Origin: CAWGMT01 sp963823675
GTDB taxonomy: Bacteria; Planctomycetota; Planctomycetia; Isosphaerales; Isosphaeraceae
Length of the DNA stretch: 64,000 nt
Assembly: GCA_963823675.1 (NCBI GenBank)
Contig: CAWGMT010000013.1
Span: 124,001 to 188,000, forward strand
Direction of reading: 5' to 3'
The notes under the pieces are model-generated. The model searched no databases. It was not told the origin of the DNA and worked only from the letters and a program-made list of their open reading frames with translations. The translations under genes and the position numbers were made by a program. Below, one piece after another: positions 30,402 through 40,012 of this stretch. Each line of letters opens with the position of its first letter. Positions within the stretch are counted from its first letter, which is position 1.

Positions 30402-31270
30402 AGAACGACGGGGTTGCCGAGTCGCCCGACCGCTCGCCGGACCTGAACACCCGAGCCGAGCAGGCTGCCGCCTGTCTTCGCGCCTCGACGGCCGAGCCGC
30501 CTGTTGCGGCTGTCGTCCTGGGCTCGGGATTGAACGAACTGGCCGACCGCCTCGACGATCGAACAGTCGTCCCCTACGACTCGATCCCGCATTTCCCCGT
30601 GACGACCGTCGCCGGTCACGCCGGGAACGTGCTATTTGGCAGGCTCCTGGGCGTGCCGGTAACGGTTTTACAGGGGCGGTTCCATTACTACGAGGGGCAC
30701 GATCTGGAAACGGTGACGTTCCCGGTCCGCGTCCTTCAAAAGCTCGGCGTGGCGACCTTGATCCTCACCGCGGCGACGGGCGGAATTGGCACCAATCTTC
30801 GCCCGGGAAACATCGTCGTCGTGACCGATCACCTCAACCTCATCGGCGCAAATCCGCTGCGGGGCTTGAATGACCCTCGTCTGGGGACGCGATTTCCCGA
30901 CATGACCGAGGTCTATTCCAAACGGCTGCGGGAAATCGCCGGGGAGGAAGCGAATCGCCTGGGGATTGAACTGGCATCCGGGGTCTACGCCTGCATGAGC
31001 GGCCCGAGTTACGAGACCCCGGCCGAGATCCGGATGTTGCGCGCGCTCGGCGCCGACGTGGTGGGGATGTCCACCGCGCCCGAGGCCATCGTCGCGCACC
31101 ATGCCGGCATCGAAGTGCTCGCGCTGGCATTGGTGTCGAACGCCGCTGCCGGCGTCCTCGGCACGCCGATCACGCACGCCGAGGTCCTGGAAGCAGGCCG
31201 CCGCGCCGGCCCGACGCTGGCACGGCTGATCGAGCGCGTCGTATCGAGGCTGTCGGTGTCGAACCCCTGA
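30398..31270 (+). CDS. punA: purine nucleoside phosphorylase
   Basis: 290 residues from ATG 30398. It splits inosine, guanosine and their deoxy forms with phosphate. Motifs of the trimeric PNP family: VVLGSGLNELAD (phosphate loop), HFPVTTVAGHAGN, LQGRFHYYEGHD, YACMSGPSYETPAEIRML and GADVVGMSTAPEAIVA, then ALVSNAAAGV with the base-binding Asn. TAATGGI stands where most relatives have NAAGGI. It is the last gene of the salvage operon. Confidence 0.92.
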   Translation: MKNDGVAESPDRSPDLNTRAEQAAACLRASTAEPPVAAVVLGSGLNELADRLDDRTVVPYDSIPHFPVTTVAGHAGNVLFGRLLGVPVTVLQGRFHYYEGHDLETVTFPVRVLQKLGVATLILTAATGGIGTNLRPGNIVVVTDHLNLIGANPLRGLNDPRLGTRFPDMTEVYSKRLREIAGEEANRLGIELASGVYACMSGPSYETPAEIRMLRALGADVVGMSTAPEAIVAHHAGIEVLALALVSNAAAGVLGTPITHAEVLEAGRRAGPTLARLIERVVSRLSVSNP

Positions 31271-31403
31271 GCGGGAAACCCTTCACGGATTGCGGATCAC
31301 CCACGGCGCTCGGGGGCAAAATCGTGCCGTTTCCAACTGACGTTGGATCCAGCGTTTCGCTCGATCCGGGCGAGTCGCCAACGCGCCGTGCCACGCTCGC
31401 GGA

Positions 31404-32156
31404 TCAGCGCTTGAGCCGGGCAGTCAACTCGACCCGGGCCCACGCGCGCAAGCGCCGTGCCCAGGCCGACTGGTCGCTCGAATCCTCCTCGACGACCCAC
31501 CGCCGGATCTCCTCGGCGCGTATTGGTAAGAGCGTGCTCGCTTCGACCGCGTGATACAATCCGTCCTCGCCCAGTCGCTCGATGATGACCTGCTCGCTTT
31601 CACCGTCGAAGCGCCAAACCTCGGTGACCTGAAGCGCGGCATAAATCCCCGGCCGGTCGATCCTCGAAGGCGACATGTCAACTTCGATCCCAAGGTCAGG
31701 ATTGGGGTAGTCGGCGACCTTCTTGGACCGCCGCGCCTTCGCCGCGGTCGCTGCGGCTATCTTTTCGGGCTCGAAGTAATAGCATTCGTCGGCCTCCAAG
31801 CCACGCCTGACCTCCGGCCGTTTCCAAGTAGTCTGACCGAAGCCCTGGTATGGGATCTCCAATTCCTGCGCGACCGCCTCCACGAATTGGCCAAACAGCT
31901 TTTTCTCCCCGTCGTGGAGCGGACTGAGGGACATGATCTCAAGATCCTTCCCGTCATAATCGACATGGACATTGACCCCCTCCGGGATCGATTCGACGAG
32001 CTGCTCGTAGAACGTCCAATCCACGCCCCGGATCACGACCCGGTGATCGGGCTCAGATGTCCACTGGTAGAGCTGATCCAGGGTGGGGAGGGATCGCGTA
32101 GCTTCCGGGGGGCGTGGGGAAGGTACCAGCGTGGGATCGGTCGTCGCCGAGCTCAT
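31404..32156 (-). CDS. Uma2 family (PD-(D/E)XK-fold) protein
   Basis: 250 residues from ATG 32156. The Uma2 pattern is visible: LTLDQLYQW-like start, VHVDYDGKDLEIMSLSPLHD, GLEADECYYFEPEKI, DLGIEVDMSPS for the D..E part of the nuclease fold, and VTEVWRFDGE. Uma2 proteins are abundant in planctomycetes and cyanobacteria and are thought to be endonuclease-like; no substrate is established. It lies between the nucleoside operon and the first tRNA-Asp fragment, and is probably the last gene of the chromosome proper. Confidence 0.85.
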   Translation of the reverse strand: MSSATTDPTLVPSPRPPEATRSLPTLDQLYQWTSEPDHRVVIRGVDWTFYEQLVESIPEGVNVHVDYDGKDLEIMSLSPLHDGEKKLFGQFVEAVAQELEIPYQGFGQTTWKRPEVRRGLEADECYYFEPEKIAAATAAKARRSKKVADYPNPDLGIEVDMSPSRIDRPGIYAALQVTEVWRFDGESEQVIIERLGEDGLYHAVEASTLLPIRAEEIRRWVVEEDSSDQSAWARRLRAWARVELTARLKR

Positions 32157-32295
32157 ATCGCCTCCAGTCCATGCCAGGCCGTTGGCGAGCCGGCCGCTTC
32201 CGGAACATCGCTCCGTAACCGCCGGCTGCCTTCTGGTATGATACGCGCGACGACTCGTTGTCGGAAGGGACATTGCGCCCGATCGGGCGCTCGGT

Positions 32296-32343
32296 AGCGA
32301 GGATGACGGGGCTCGAACTCGCAACCTCCGGCGTGACAGGAGC
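32296..32343 (-). repeat. attachment-like tRNA-Asp 3' half, copy 1
   Basis: Read on the minus strand, this 48-bp segment is the 3' half of a tRNA-Asp gene: anticodon-loop context CCTGTCACGC, T-loop GTTCGAGCCCCGT, acceptor CATCCTC. No 5' half adjoins it. It matches the copy at 39617-39664 with one mismatch (a T-stem base, which weakens the stem here). A related 350-bp tail follows both copies. This is the signature of an attachment site left by elements integrating into a tRNA gene. Confidence 0.75.
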
Positions 32344-32690
32344 CTAGAATCGACCCTTGAAACTGAACGTAAGGCGTTGACGCTTAAGGGATTATAACTC
32401 AGGGTACTCCGATCGCAAGACATTTCAAACCGTTTCCGCAAGTTGCGTGCAGATGCGGTCTTAGGGGATTGCCATTTCGGCAAGCCGGTAACGAATCCGG
32501 TATTTACCGGCTTCGAAAAGACAGGCACGTGCAGGCCGCCGACGAGTCGTGCGCTGGTCAGTTGCCGAATGTGGAAAACGGGTCGTTTTTCTTCGCCCAA
32601 TACTCTCGTTCGCGCTCCGCGCGACGGGCCTTTTCCTTCTCCCAGTCGGCGTCAATCCGGGCGTCAGTTCTCGCTGTGGGCGTGGTGACA
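32344..32690 (+). repeat. element-end segment repeated at 39665-40012
   Basis: The 350 bases following the tRNA fragment resemble those after copy 2 at roughly 80% by eye, with shared blocks such as atttcaaac-gtttccgcaagttgc, gatgcggtcttaggg, gccatttcgg and cttttccttctcccagtcgg. The repeat covers non-coding DNA next to the att-like site and the 3' end of a small gene ending DPFSTFG. It defines one end of a family of related integrated elements. Confidence 0.7.
32558..32663 (-). pseudogene. 3' fragment of a small charged-helix protein (ends DPFSTFGN)
   Basis: The frame DADWEKEKARRAERER, then EYWAKKNDPFSTFGN, ends at 32558 and has no start codon. The same ending (YWAKRNDPFSTFGT) occurs at 39879-40198 in the second element, where the N-terminal part is preserved. 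It is probably a truncated copy fused by deletion to the next relic. Confidence 0.5.
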
Positions 32691-32826
32691 GGCCGCGTAA
32701 GCTTTGCCGACCTGCTCTTTCTCTGGCCAGCTCTTGGGCGCTGTCTCCGGCTTGGGCCGGCGATTTGCGAAGTTCGCGGAGCAGATCGTCGGTCGTGTAA
32801 TCGCTGTCGTCGTCTGCGTCGAGCAT
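32664..32826 (-). pseudogene. truncated relative of the 40264-40878 element gene
   Basis: ATG 32826 begins MLDADDDSDYTTDDLLRELR; after a shift near 32730 the frame reads WPEKEQVGKAYAACHHAH and ends at 32664. The acidic stretch and EQVGKAYAA match the C-terminal part of the protein at 40264-40878 (DDHDDDAPTT, WSQEQVGKAYAAY). The N-terminal two thirds are missing. This supports a common origin of the two element ends. Confidence 0.5.
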
Positions 32827-32841
32827 TGGGTGTTCCTTGGG

Positions 32842-33162
32842 CTAGGTGCCGCGGGTTGAGTATGGGTCCATGCGCTCTCGGCAGCGTTCCTCTTCTCGGC
32901 GTTTCGCTGCGGCGATGTCGGCGAGGGCCTTGGCGTGGAGGTAGGCGACGAGTTCGGATTCGCGGCGGTCCTCGTCGGCTCGTTTCTCGGGCGTGAGCGC
33001 GGCGCGGCGGGCTTCCTCGCGCTGTCGGCACTCGGCGATGCGGTCGGCTTCGCGCTTGGCGAAGTAGGTGTGCTGCTCGGCTCAGGTGAGCTCTCGGCCG
33101 GTGTCGGGGTGGTAGAACGGTCTGGGGGGCGGCTTGCGCCACCGGCGGTCGCGGTATTTCAT
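32842..33162 (-). pseudogene. small charged protein gene with in-frame TGA
   Basis: ATG 33162 (MKYRDRRWRKPPPRPFYHPD) runs to TAG at 32842-32844, 106 codons, with one TGA at 33082-33084 inside. The sequence after the TGA is a continuous Arg/Glu-rich helix (AEQHTYFAKREADRIAECRQ) ending DPYSTRGT, similar in style to the DPFSTFG proteins. Either a nonsense mutation or a base error (TGG to TGA). No function is known. Confidence 0.5.
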
Positions 33163-33225
33163 GGGTCACCTCTCTGGTCGATGGTTCCGGCCAGGCCGCG
33201 GGCGCCAGGCCGTGGTTACGTTCGG

Positions 33226-33500
33226 CTAGTTGGTTGACGGGGAAGGGAATCGGTTGACGGGATTGCCGAGTGCGAGATTCGCCAACTCGGCGGGGATGGG
33301 GATGTCGCCGTCTTCCATGGCGAGGCAGATCGCGCGCCAGGTCGGCGTCAGCAAGCTGCTCGTAGTTGCAGCAGTGAAGTTGGCCGCACGTGTCTTCCGA
33401 GTGGCGGCAACACTTGGGGTACCACCGGTGGACATGCCACCGGTGGATGTGGACGCAATAGATATGCTCGGGGCGATTACGGACGCAACCGGCGGGCCGG
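33226..33500 (-). pseudogene. frameshifted copy of the Cys/His-rich element gene at 41045-41341
   Basis: The 3' part encodes LAMEDGDIPIPAELANLALG and ends PSPSTN at 33226. The upstream part in another frame encodes HIYCVHIHRWHVHRW, then CCRHSEDTCGQLHCC. Order and spacing match the intact 98-residue protein in the second element (GIHCLHSHGWQTVLWCEQC, later LNAMESGEIPISSLLADFDL, end PAPSEN). A shift near 33330 separates the parts. Confidence 0.5.
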
Positions 33501-34313
33501 CTGTCGGCAGCGGGGTGGGGCCTTGTCGCACGGCAGCCGCCTTCAGAAGGCGGGTGGCTGCCGGGCGGAGAGGCACGCCGTCGGAGGGGCGAGATGCGTA
33601 GCGCCAAGCGAGCTGATGTCCGGCGTGGTGGGCAGGATCCCCGACCAACCGTAAGGCCCGCACTTCAAGGGTCTGATCACCGGACGCTGCAGGGTCAGCG
33701 GCGGAAGTCGCGGCAACCATCCCCGCACGCAACAGTCGGCAAAGAGCGGCCAACTAGGTGCCCAGGCGCCGCCACGGGAGAAGCGGAACGGCGGAGAGCG
33801 GCGGCCGAGACGGACGGAGCGGGGTAGTGGCTGGACACCAACGCACCACGAGGAAGCACAGCGAGCGCGAGGCCGGCGGGCGGCGGCGGGCTTGGGTATG
33901 CGGGCGCCGGCGGGGGCGAGTGGAGGCGCAAGGGCGGGGGCGGTTGGAGCAGCGAAAGGCGTTGAACGCGCGACCGACGCGGCAGGCGGACCGCTGCCCG
34001 GATGGCAGCGGACAGGCGGCAGGACGCCATTAGCGGGCTGGATGCCTGCGAACATGGCGGCGGCAGGATGACGCCCGCGTCGAAGTCGGCCCCGACGGCG
34101 GCGGACAAGCGGCACGGACGCCATTAGCGGCCGGGATGGCCGCGCTCGACTGGCGGCGGCAGGACGACGCCCGCCGGGAACCCCGCGCGGTAGACGGGAA
34201 CGGGCGGCCAAGCAGGGCCGGCGCGAGCTTTGGGCGTGGCGGGGGCACGCGTGATTAACGCGCAGATGAAACGACAGTCAACGGCAGTTCCGGTTGGCGG
34301 ACCGGGCCGGCGC
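33501..34313. other. GC-rich stretch without a supported gene, carrying dispersed repeats
   Basis: All frames give only low-complexity Arg/Ala/Pro products, and none resembles a known protein. Between about 34000 and 34165 there are two head-to-tail copies of a GC-rich unit (aggcggca-gacgccattagc, then gcggcggcaggatgacgccc) that recurs at 38225-38292 and 43325-43505. Confidence 0.5.
34000..34165 (+). repeat. dispersed GC-rich repeat, two units
   Basis: Two consecutive units share gatggcagcggacaggcggc-like, gacgccattagcgg and ggcggcggcagga-gacgccc blocks. The block around agcgggctggatgcctgc is an imperfect version of a hairpin that is perfect in the 43-kb copies. Confidence 0.55.
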
Positions 34314-37300
34314 TCAGGGGCTGAGCGCTTTCTTCAGGAGCGCATCGACATTGGCCCAAAGCGACGTCCAGCCTTTGCGTTCGTTCTCGGGCAAGCTGGC
34401 GAGCGCAGCCCCGTCTCGGATAGCTTCGAGGTCGGTGTCTTGCTGCCAATGTTTGAGCGTTTCGGCGATGGCCCGGCGTTGCTCGGGTTTGGCCGATTCG
34501 AGAAGATCGGACCATGTCTTGAGCTCGGCTGCGAGCCAGGCGCGGGCTTGGCTGCGCAGCTTGGCGCGATCAGCTTCGGTGAGTCGCGCATCGGCCCCGC
34601 CGCCTGTGTTCTCGCCCACCAGTGGGGAGGATTTCTTATGCTTCGTCTCCCCCTTGATGGGAGAGGATTGGGTGGGGCTGGTCTTCGCACCGGCCGCCAG
34701 CGCCGCGGCGCACGCAGCGTTGTAGCCGTGTTGCCGCTGGTGATCCTGGACGAGCTCCGGATCGGCCGCGAGCGCCTCGGCGAAGAGCCGGGCTGAAGCC
34801 CCGTTGAGCTTCGTCTCGTAAGCCCGATAAGCCAGTTGCAACCGCTCACGATTGTCCTTGGGCACGGCGCCGCGAATCACCGCGGCCAAACGCTTATCGA
34901 TCGCGACCGTTGCCGGATCGCCGGCCGCCAATTCGTCCGCCTCGCGCTGGGCTGCTCTGGCTTGGTCTTCGTTGCCGAGGGCCCTGGCGGCAATGACCAG
35001 GCTTGTGAGGTGGCTCCGCAGCAAATGCCGATAGGTCGAGTTCCTCGGGTTTGTTGCGAGGGCCTTCTTCTGGCACGAAATGGCCTGCTCCAGCTTGTCG
35101 CGAGCTCGGTCGAAGCGCTTCGCGCCGAGGTCGATCAGCGCCGCGTAGCTCAGCGTGCCGCCGAGATCGCTCGTGTAGGCGGGCGCCTCGGAATGCTGGC
35201 GCGCCAGCCGCTCCTGGATCACCAGCGCCTTGCCGTACGACTTCAGAGCCTCGTCCGGATGGCCCGTGTCGCGCTGGATGTACCCGATGCTGCTGTGGCT
35301 GTTGGCCAGGTCGCTCTCGAGCGCGGTGACGCTGGGGTTCTCGCGTGCCAGCCGCTCCTGGATCGCCAGCGCCTTGCCGTATGACACCAGCGCCTGGTCC
35401 GGATGACCCGCGTCGCGCTGGATGTACCCGATGCTGCCATGGCTGCGGGCCAGCTCGCTCTGGAACTCGGTGACGCTGGGGTTGTCGCGCGCAGCCGCCC
35501 CAGGATCGCCAGCGCCTTGCCGTACGACTCCAGCGCCTGGTCTTGATGGCCCGTGTCGCGCTGGAGGGCCCCGATGCTGTTGTTGGTGTTCGCCAGGTCG
35601 TTCTGGAACGCGGTTACGCTGGGGCTCTCGAGCGCCAGCCGGTCCTGGATCGCCAGCGCCCTGCCGAACGACTCTAGCGCCTGGTCCGGATGGCCCGTGT
35701 CGTCCTGGAGGATCGCGATGTTGTGGTGGCTTCCGGCCAGGTCGCTTTTGAACCTGGTGACGCTGGGATTGTCGCGTGCCAGCCGGTCCAGGATCGCTAC
35801 GCGCCTTGCCGTACGAGCCCAGCGCCCTGTCCGGATCGCCCGTGGCGCTGCGGAGGTGCCCGATGCCGCGGTGGCTGAGGGCCAAGTTGCACAGGAACTC
35901 GGTGACGCTGGGGTTCTCTCGCGCCAGCCGCACGTGGATCGCCAGCGCCTTGCCGTACGACTCCAGCGCTTGGTCTGGATGGCCAGTGTCGCTCCGGAGG
36001 AGCCCGATGCTGTGGTGGCTTCCGGCCAGGTCGGTCTGGAATTCGGTGACGCTAGGGTTCTCGCGCACGAGCCGTTCCTGGATCGCCAGTGCCTTTGCGT
36101 AGGATTCCAGCGCCTGGTCCGGATGGCCCGTGTCGCTCTGGAGGAGCCCGATGTTGTGGTAGCTCATGGCGAGGTCACTCTGGAACTCGGTGACGCTGGG
36201 TTTGTCGGCGCCAGCCGGTCCAGGATCGCCAGCGCCTTGCCGTACGACGCCAGCGCCTGCTCAGGGTGGCCCGTCGCGGACAGCATATTGCCTCGGCAGT
36301 TCTCAATCGTCGCCAAACCCTGCTGATAATCGGTTATCGCTGGATGAGCGCGCACGAGTTTTTCCCAGATTGCCAGGCACTCGACATGCGACCGAAGGCC
36401 GTCCTGGATATCGCCGATCTCCTCGGTGAGGTCTGCGTAGTCGTGCAGTGCATTGGCCAGGCGCGCCAGTGCCTCGGGCCTCGTGTCGTGGTCGGCCTGC
36501 AACTGGTGGCGTAACGACCTGAAAAACGCCAGCGGTTCCTTGAGCAGCTTCTTGCGCAACTCTTCAAGTGCGGGATTGTTCTTGAGCACCGGTTCTTCAA
36601 CAACGACGTCGCGGAAGCGCTCGACGGCCTTGATCGCCATCTGCTCGCGTTGTTCGGCACGCTCGGTTTGTCTGGCGAGCTCGCGGTTCTTGCCGGTCAC
36701 GACCGCGGCGAAACCAACCGAACCTATAAGCACCGACACGAGCACCGCCGCGGCGCTTGTGACGAGTGTGCGGTGCTTGCGCGACCAGCGGCGCGCACGA
36801 TCGGGCCACGGTTCGCGGAAGGCCGTTACCGGCTCATCAGCAATCCACCGCCGGACCTCGGCGGCGAGGTCTACGGCCTTGGCATATCGCTTTGAACGCT
36901 CGAGCGCCATCGCTTTGGCACAGACGGCTTCGAGCGCCCGGGGTACCGTGGGATCGACCTGGCGGGCGCGGAGTGCGACCGGCGCGGATCCCCTCCAGCA
37001 CGTCGGCGGTTGTTGTTCCCTCGGCCGGGGGATGGCCCGTGAGGATCTCGAACAGGATGCCGCCGAGGGCATAGACGTCGGTCCGGCCGTCGATCTGGTC
37101 GTGCTTTTCTTCGACCTGCTCCGGCGCCATGTAGCAGGGCGTGCCCAAGAGCCCATGGGTCTGGTCGGCCCGGGTCTCGACGCTTACTGAGACGCGGTCG
37201 ACTGTCTCAGCGTCTGGGTCGATTCGTTCCTCAGGCATATCCACCAGCTTGGCGAGGCCCCAGTCAAGCACGACAACTTCGCCGTAGCCCCCGAGTACGA

Positions 37301-38102
37301 CGTTTTCCGGCTTGAGGTCGCGATGGACCACGCCACGCGCGTGGGCGTAGCCGATCGCGTCGCACACTTTCAAAAACGCGCCAAGTAGGGATTGAAGGGC
37401 CAACCGGTTGGGCACCTTGCCCGCGCACTCTCGGTGAAACTCGCGGATGGCTCCGAGCAACGACTGGCCGCGCACGAAGCGCATCGTGTAGAACGGCTGA
37501 TCGTCTTCCCGGCGGCGGCCAAGCTCGTAAACCGGCACGATATTGGGATGCTCGAGCTGTCCGGTGATCTGGGCCTCCTTCAAGAACCGCCTCCACAATT
37601 CGGGATTCGCCGCACGATCGGGTCGGATTTCCTTGAGCGCGACGCCCCGATGGAAGTCACGATCGCGGGCAAGCCACACCCGGCCCAAACCGCCTTCGGC
37701 ATGTATCCGGGTCAGTGTGTACCGCGACGTCCCGGGCTCATGCGGTGGGATGAGAGTTTCAATGAGCACGTGACCGATCGCCGGCGGCAGGCTGCTGAGC
37801 GAGTTGCGGATGTCAGGATGATCCACCGACCGGATCAAATCGCGCGCGTCGGCCGCCGCAACCGCTGCCAGCGAGGCGCGGATGTTGCCATGCCTGCTGA
37901 TTTTTCGCTCAATCTTACGTTCGATCTCGCGACGATCCTCGTCGGTGATCAGGTGGCGTTCCATCAGCACGTCGGCCAGCGGGCGTTCCAGGCGGAGAGC
38001 CCAGAGTGCGCAAGCGTCGGTGAATTGCTTCTCGTCGATGAGATCGTCCTGGAGCGCGATCACGCCGAATAGCAGGTTGCGGTCGATATCAACGGCGGCC
38101 AT
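34314..38102 (-). CDS. serine/threonine protein kinase with C-terminal TPR array (several frameshifts)
   Basis: ATG 38102. A 120-residue N-terminal region precedes a kinase domain: glycine loop AEGGLGRVW, K157 in VALKEI, catalytic D262 in HRDLKPENVV, D280WG in place of DFG, and GTPCYMAPEQ. A shift near 36985 continues the domain end (LRARQVDPTVPRALEAVCAK) and a membrane segment (LVTSAAAVLVSVLIGSVGFA). A second near 36200 leads into about ten TPRs (TDTGHPDQALESYAKALAIQ). Two more compensating shifts lie near 35805 and 35495. Corrected length is about 1,260 residues, usual for planctomycete kinase-TPR receptors. Four shifts in one gene may be decay, sequencing error in repeats, or both. Targets unknown. 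Confidence 0.75.
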
Positions 38103-38224
38103 GAGTAGTTCCCCGAAGTTGAACCGCGTCTTTCGTCAGCGATCTTCGCCAACCGTGAACATATTGAGCACGTTAACATTTCGCAAGCCGGTACGACATT
38201 CGACGTCGCGAAGAATTTTGGACC

Positions 38225-38292
38225 GCGGCCGCGGCCCGGATGGCCGCGGACGGGCGGCATGGACGCCATAAGCGGGCGGGATGTCCGCGGCG
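38225..38292 (+). repeat. dispersed GC-rich repeat, one unit
   Basis: cggatggccgcggacgggcg followed by gcatggacgccataagcggg matches the repeat family at 34.0 and 43.3 kb. It lies immediately before the transposase relic. Confidence 0.5.
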
Positions 38293-38850
38293 CAGGTGAT
38301 CGCAGACCGTCTGCCATGCGATCGGGACCTGGCCAGCCACCCCATGCTGTCGCGATTCGAGAACATGGTGTCGATCGCCGACCTGCGGCGGTTGCAGGCT
38401 ATGTTGGTCAACCTTTTCATTCAGTCGTTCGATCGACCGCCGGGACAATTGACGTTTGATGCGGCCGCGCTTAACTTACTGGTGCGGCTCCGACATGCGG
38501 TCGTCTGGTCGCCTCCGACGACCGCCGAACTGGGACTGCCCGCCGAGTTGCCGACCGCCGCAATCGACGTACCGCATCGGAAACGATTTTTCAACAAGCG
38601 GCGCGAACGTGACCCGTTGGGCGAAGGTTTCGCGTGCACCTGGCGAGCTCGTCCGATCAAGGTAGCCGCGGAGATCATCACTCGCGCTTAACGCGTGATT
38701 GTGCGGCTGTCGGCGAGCTGGCCCCACCTTGATCACTTCTTGGCTGTCAGCCGAGCCGTGGTCCCTCGACCGCCGACCGTTCGCTCTCCGTAAGTTTGCC
38801 ACGTCTTGGGGTCGCGGTAGGGCAGAATAAACGCCGTGAATTCTTACAAG
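38281..38850 (+). mobile_element. IS1380-like transposase relic
   Basis: An open frame of 136 residues encodes VIADRLPCDRDLASHPMLSR, FENMVSIADLRRLQAMLVNL and FIQSFDRPPGQLTFD, closely resembling the region before the first catalytic Asp of IS1380-type DDE transposases. The catalytic Asp box itself is lost: after LTFD it jumps to unrelated or late transposase sequence. DNA after the stop (38697-38800) still encodes IVRLSASWPHLDHFLAVSRA, typical of the transposase C-terminus. It has a large internal deletion and no recognised terminal repeats, so it is immobile. Confidence 0.6.
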
Positions 38851-38949
38851 GGGAAGGGGGCGGTGTGCGCGTCGATCACCCCGCCGGTGCGCCACCACAC
38901 GAATGTTGAACAGAACACTCATTGGATGCGTGGATGTGAATAATCCGGG

Positions 38950-39309
38950 CTAATGGTTGGGATTACTCCGGAAGCGCCGAATGGCTTCCTCGATCTTTCG
39001 CATGGGCTCGGGCGGGACGTGGCCAATGGCATCGACTACTTCGGCGGCGGCAAAGGCGACGAACCAGCGACAGACGGCGGCATTGGGCTTGTCCAGGCCC
39101 GTCCGCGAGCGGCCTTGGGCCTGCCAGGGCAACGGCACCTCGAATCCCGTGGGCGGGTCGGGCGTGCCGGTGATTGCCACCCCGACGAGAGGCTCGCCCT
39201 CGACCATCGCATCATTCGGAGTGACGACGACCACCGGCCGTAGCTTCTCCTTGCCGTGGCGCACGACCCGGATGCGGACAATCTGACCATAGAAGTGTTC
39301 CGTGGCCAC
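38950..39309 (-). CDS. PemK/MazF-type toxin
   Basis: 119 residues from ATG 39309. GQIVRIRVVRHGKEKLRPVV followed by VVTPNDAMVEGEPLVGVAIT has the MazF/PemK strand pattern (G-D/QIV...KxRPVVVV), and VCRWFVAFAAAEV matches the later core strand region. MazF toxins cut mRNA at short motifs. It starts 30 bases after a small gene that would be its antitoxin. Both lie directly beside the second tRNA-Asp fragment. Confidence 0.75.
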   Translation of the reverse strand: MATEHFYGQIVRIRVVRHGKEKLRPVVVVTPNDAMVEGEPLVGVAITGTPDPPTGFEVPLPWQAQGRSRTGLDKPNAAVCRWFVAFAAAEVVDAIGHVPPEPMRKIEEAIRRFRSNPNH

Positions 39310-39339
39310 GGGTCGGCGCCCTTTCGATACGCGCCTCGG

Positions 39340-39600
39340 TCAGTCGTCGCGGAGCCAGGCATCGGGGGGCGGGGACGTTCGGGCAAGTTCGAGCAAGGTG
39401 GCCTGATCCGTGGCCGACCGGGAAAGTCTGGCCAGCTCCACCAAGTCGGAGGCAAACTCGTCCTCAAGATTCGCGAGGAAATCCCGCAAGCGATCACCTA
39501 ACTCGCGCAGGGAGCTGGCTTCCACGGACCCGGACGGCGTCTCGGCCCGGAAGTGATCGCCCCCCGTCGCAGTGATCGTGATCGTGATAGGGAGCGTCAT
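39340..39600 (-). CDS. probable antitoxin partner of the MazF-like toxin
   Basis: 86 residues from ATG 39600. The N-terminus is strand-rich (MTLPITITITATGGDHFRAE), then a helical acidic part (LRELGDRLRDFLANLEDEFA) and a DQATLLELARTS segment. No named antitoxin family is recognised. Size, acidic character and position just upstream of the PemK/MazF-type gene support the role. Only about 17 bases separate its start from the tRNA-like repeat. Confidence 0.55.
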   Translation of the reverse strand: MTLPITITITATGGDHFRAETPSGSVEASSLRELGDRLRDFLANLEDEFASDLVELARLSRSATDQATLLELARTSPPPDAWLRDD

Positions 39601-39616
39601 CGAGTGACTCCAAGAG

Positions 39617-39664
39617 AGCGAGGATGACGGGGCTCGAACCCGCAACCTCCGGCGTGACAGGAGC
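39617..39664 (-). repeat. attachment-like tRNA-Asp 3' half, copy 2
   Basis: The same 48-bp tRNA-Asp 3' half as at 32296-32343, here with an intact T-stem (GCGGG/CCCGT). The offset between copies is 7,321 bp. No tRNA 5' half is attached. If the elements integrated in the usual way, the intact tRNA-Asp gene should lie at higher coordinates, outside this window. Confidence 0.75.
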
Positions 39665-40012
39665 GTCAGATCGACCCTTGCAACCGAACGTAAGTTGTTG
39701 ACACTTCTCGAATTGTAACTCCGACCCACGCAATTGCAAGGCATTTCAAACGGTTTCCGCAAGTTGCATGGAGATGCGGTCTTAGGGAAAGGCCATTTCG
39801 GTGAGCCGGTAAGTATTCCGGTACTTACCGGCATCGAAAAGAGCGGCACTTGCCGGCCGACGACGCGTCGTGCGCGGTTCAGGTCCCGAACGTCGAAAAC
39901 GGGTCGTTCCGCTTGGCCCAGTATTCGCGGTTCGCGCTCTTCGCGACGGATCTTTTCCTTCTCCCAGTCGGCAGCCATGCGGGCTCTGATCGCAGCCCAT
40001 TCGCGCTCTTCG
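39665..40012 (+). repeat. element-end segment, second copy
   Basis: Counterpart of 32344-32690. Shared blocks include catttcaaac-gtttccgcaa, gatgcggtcttaggg, ccggta-ttaccggc and ttttccttctcccagtcggc. The last part encodes the end of the DPFSTFG protein on the minus strand in both copies. Confidence 0.7.

Noticed and set aside
32296..32343. A complete tRNA-Asp gene
   Set aside because: Only the anticodon-loop-to-acceptor half is present; no D-arm or 5' acceptor follows here or at 39617-39664.
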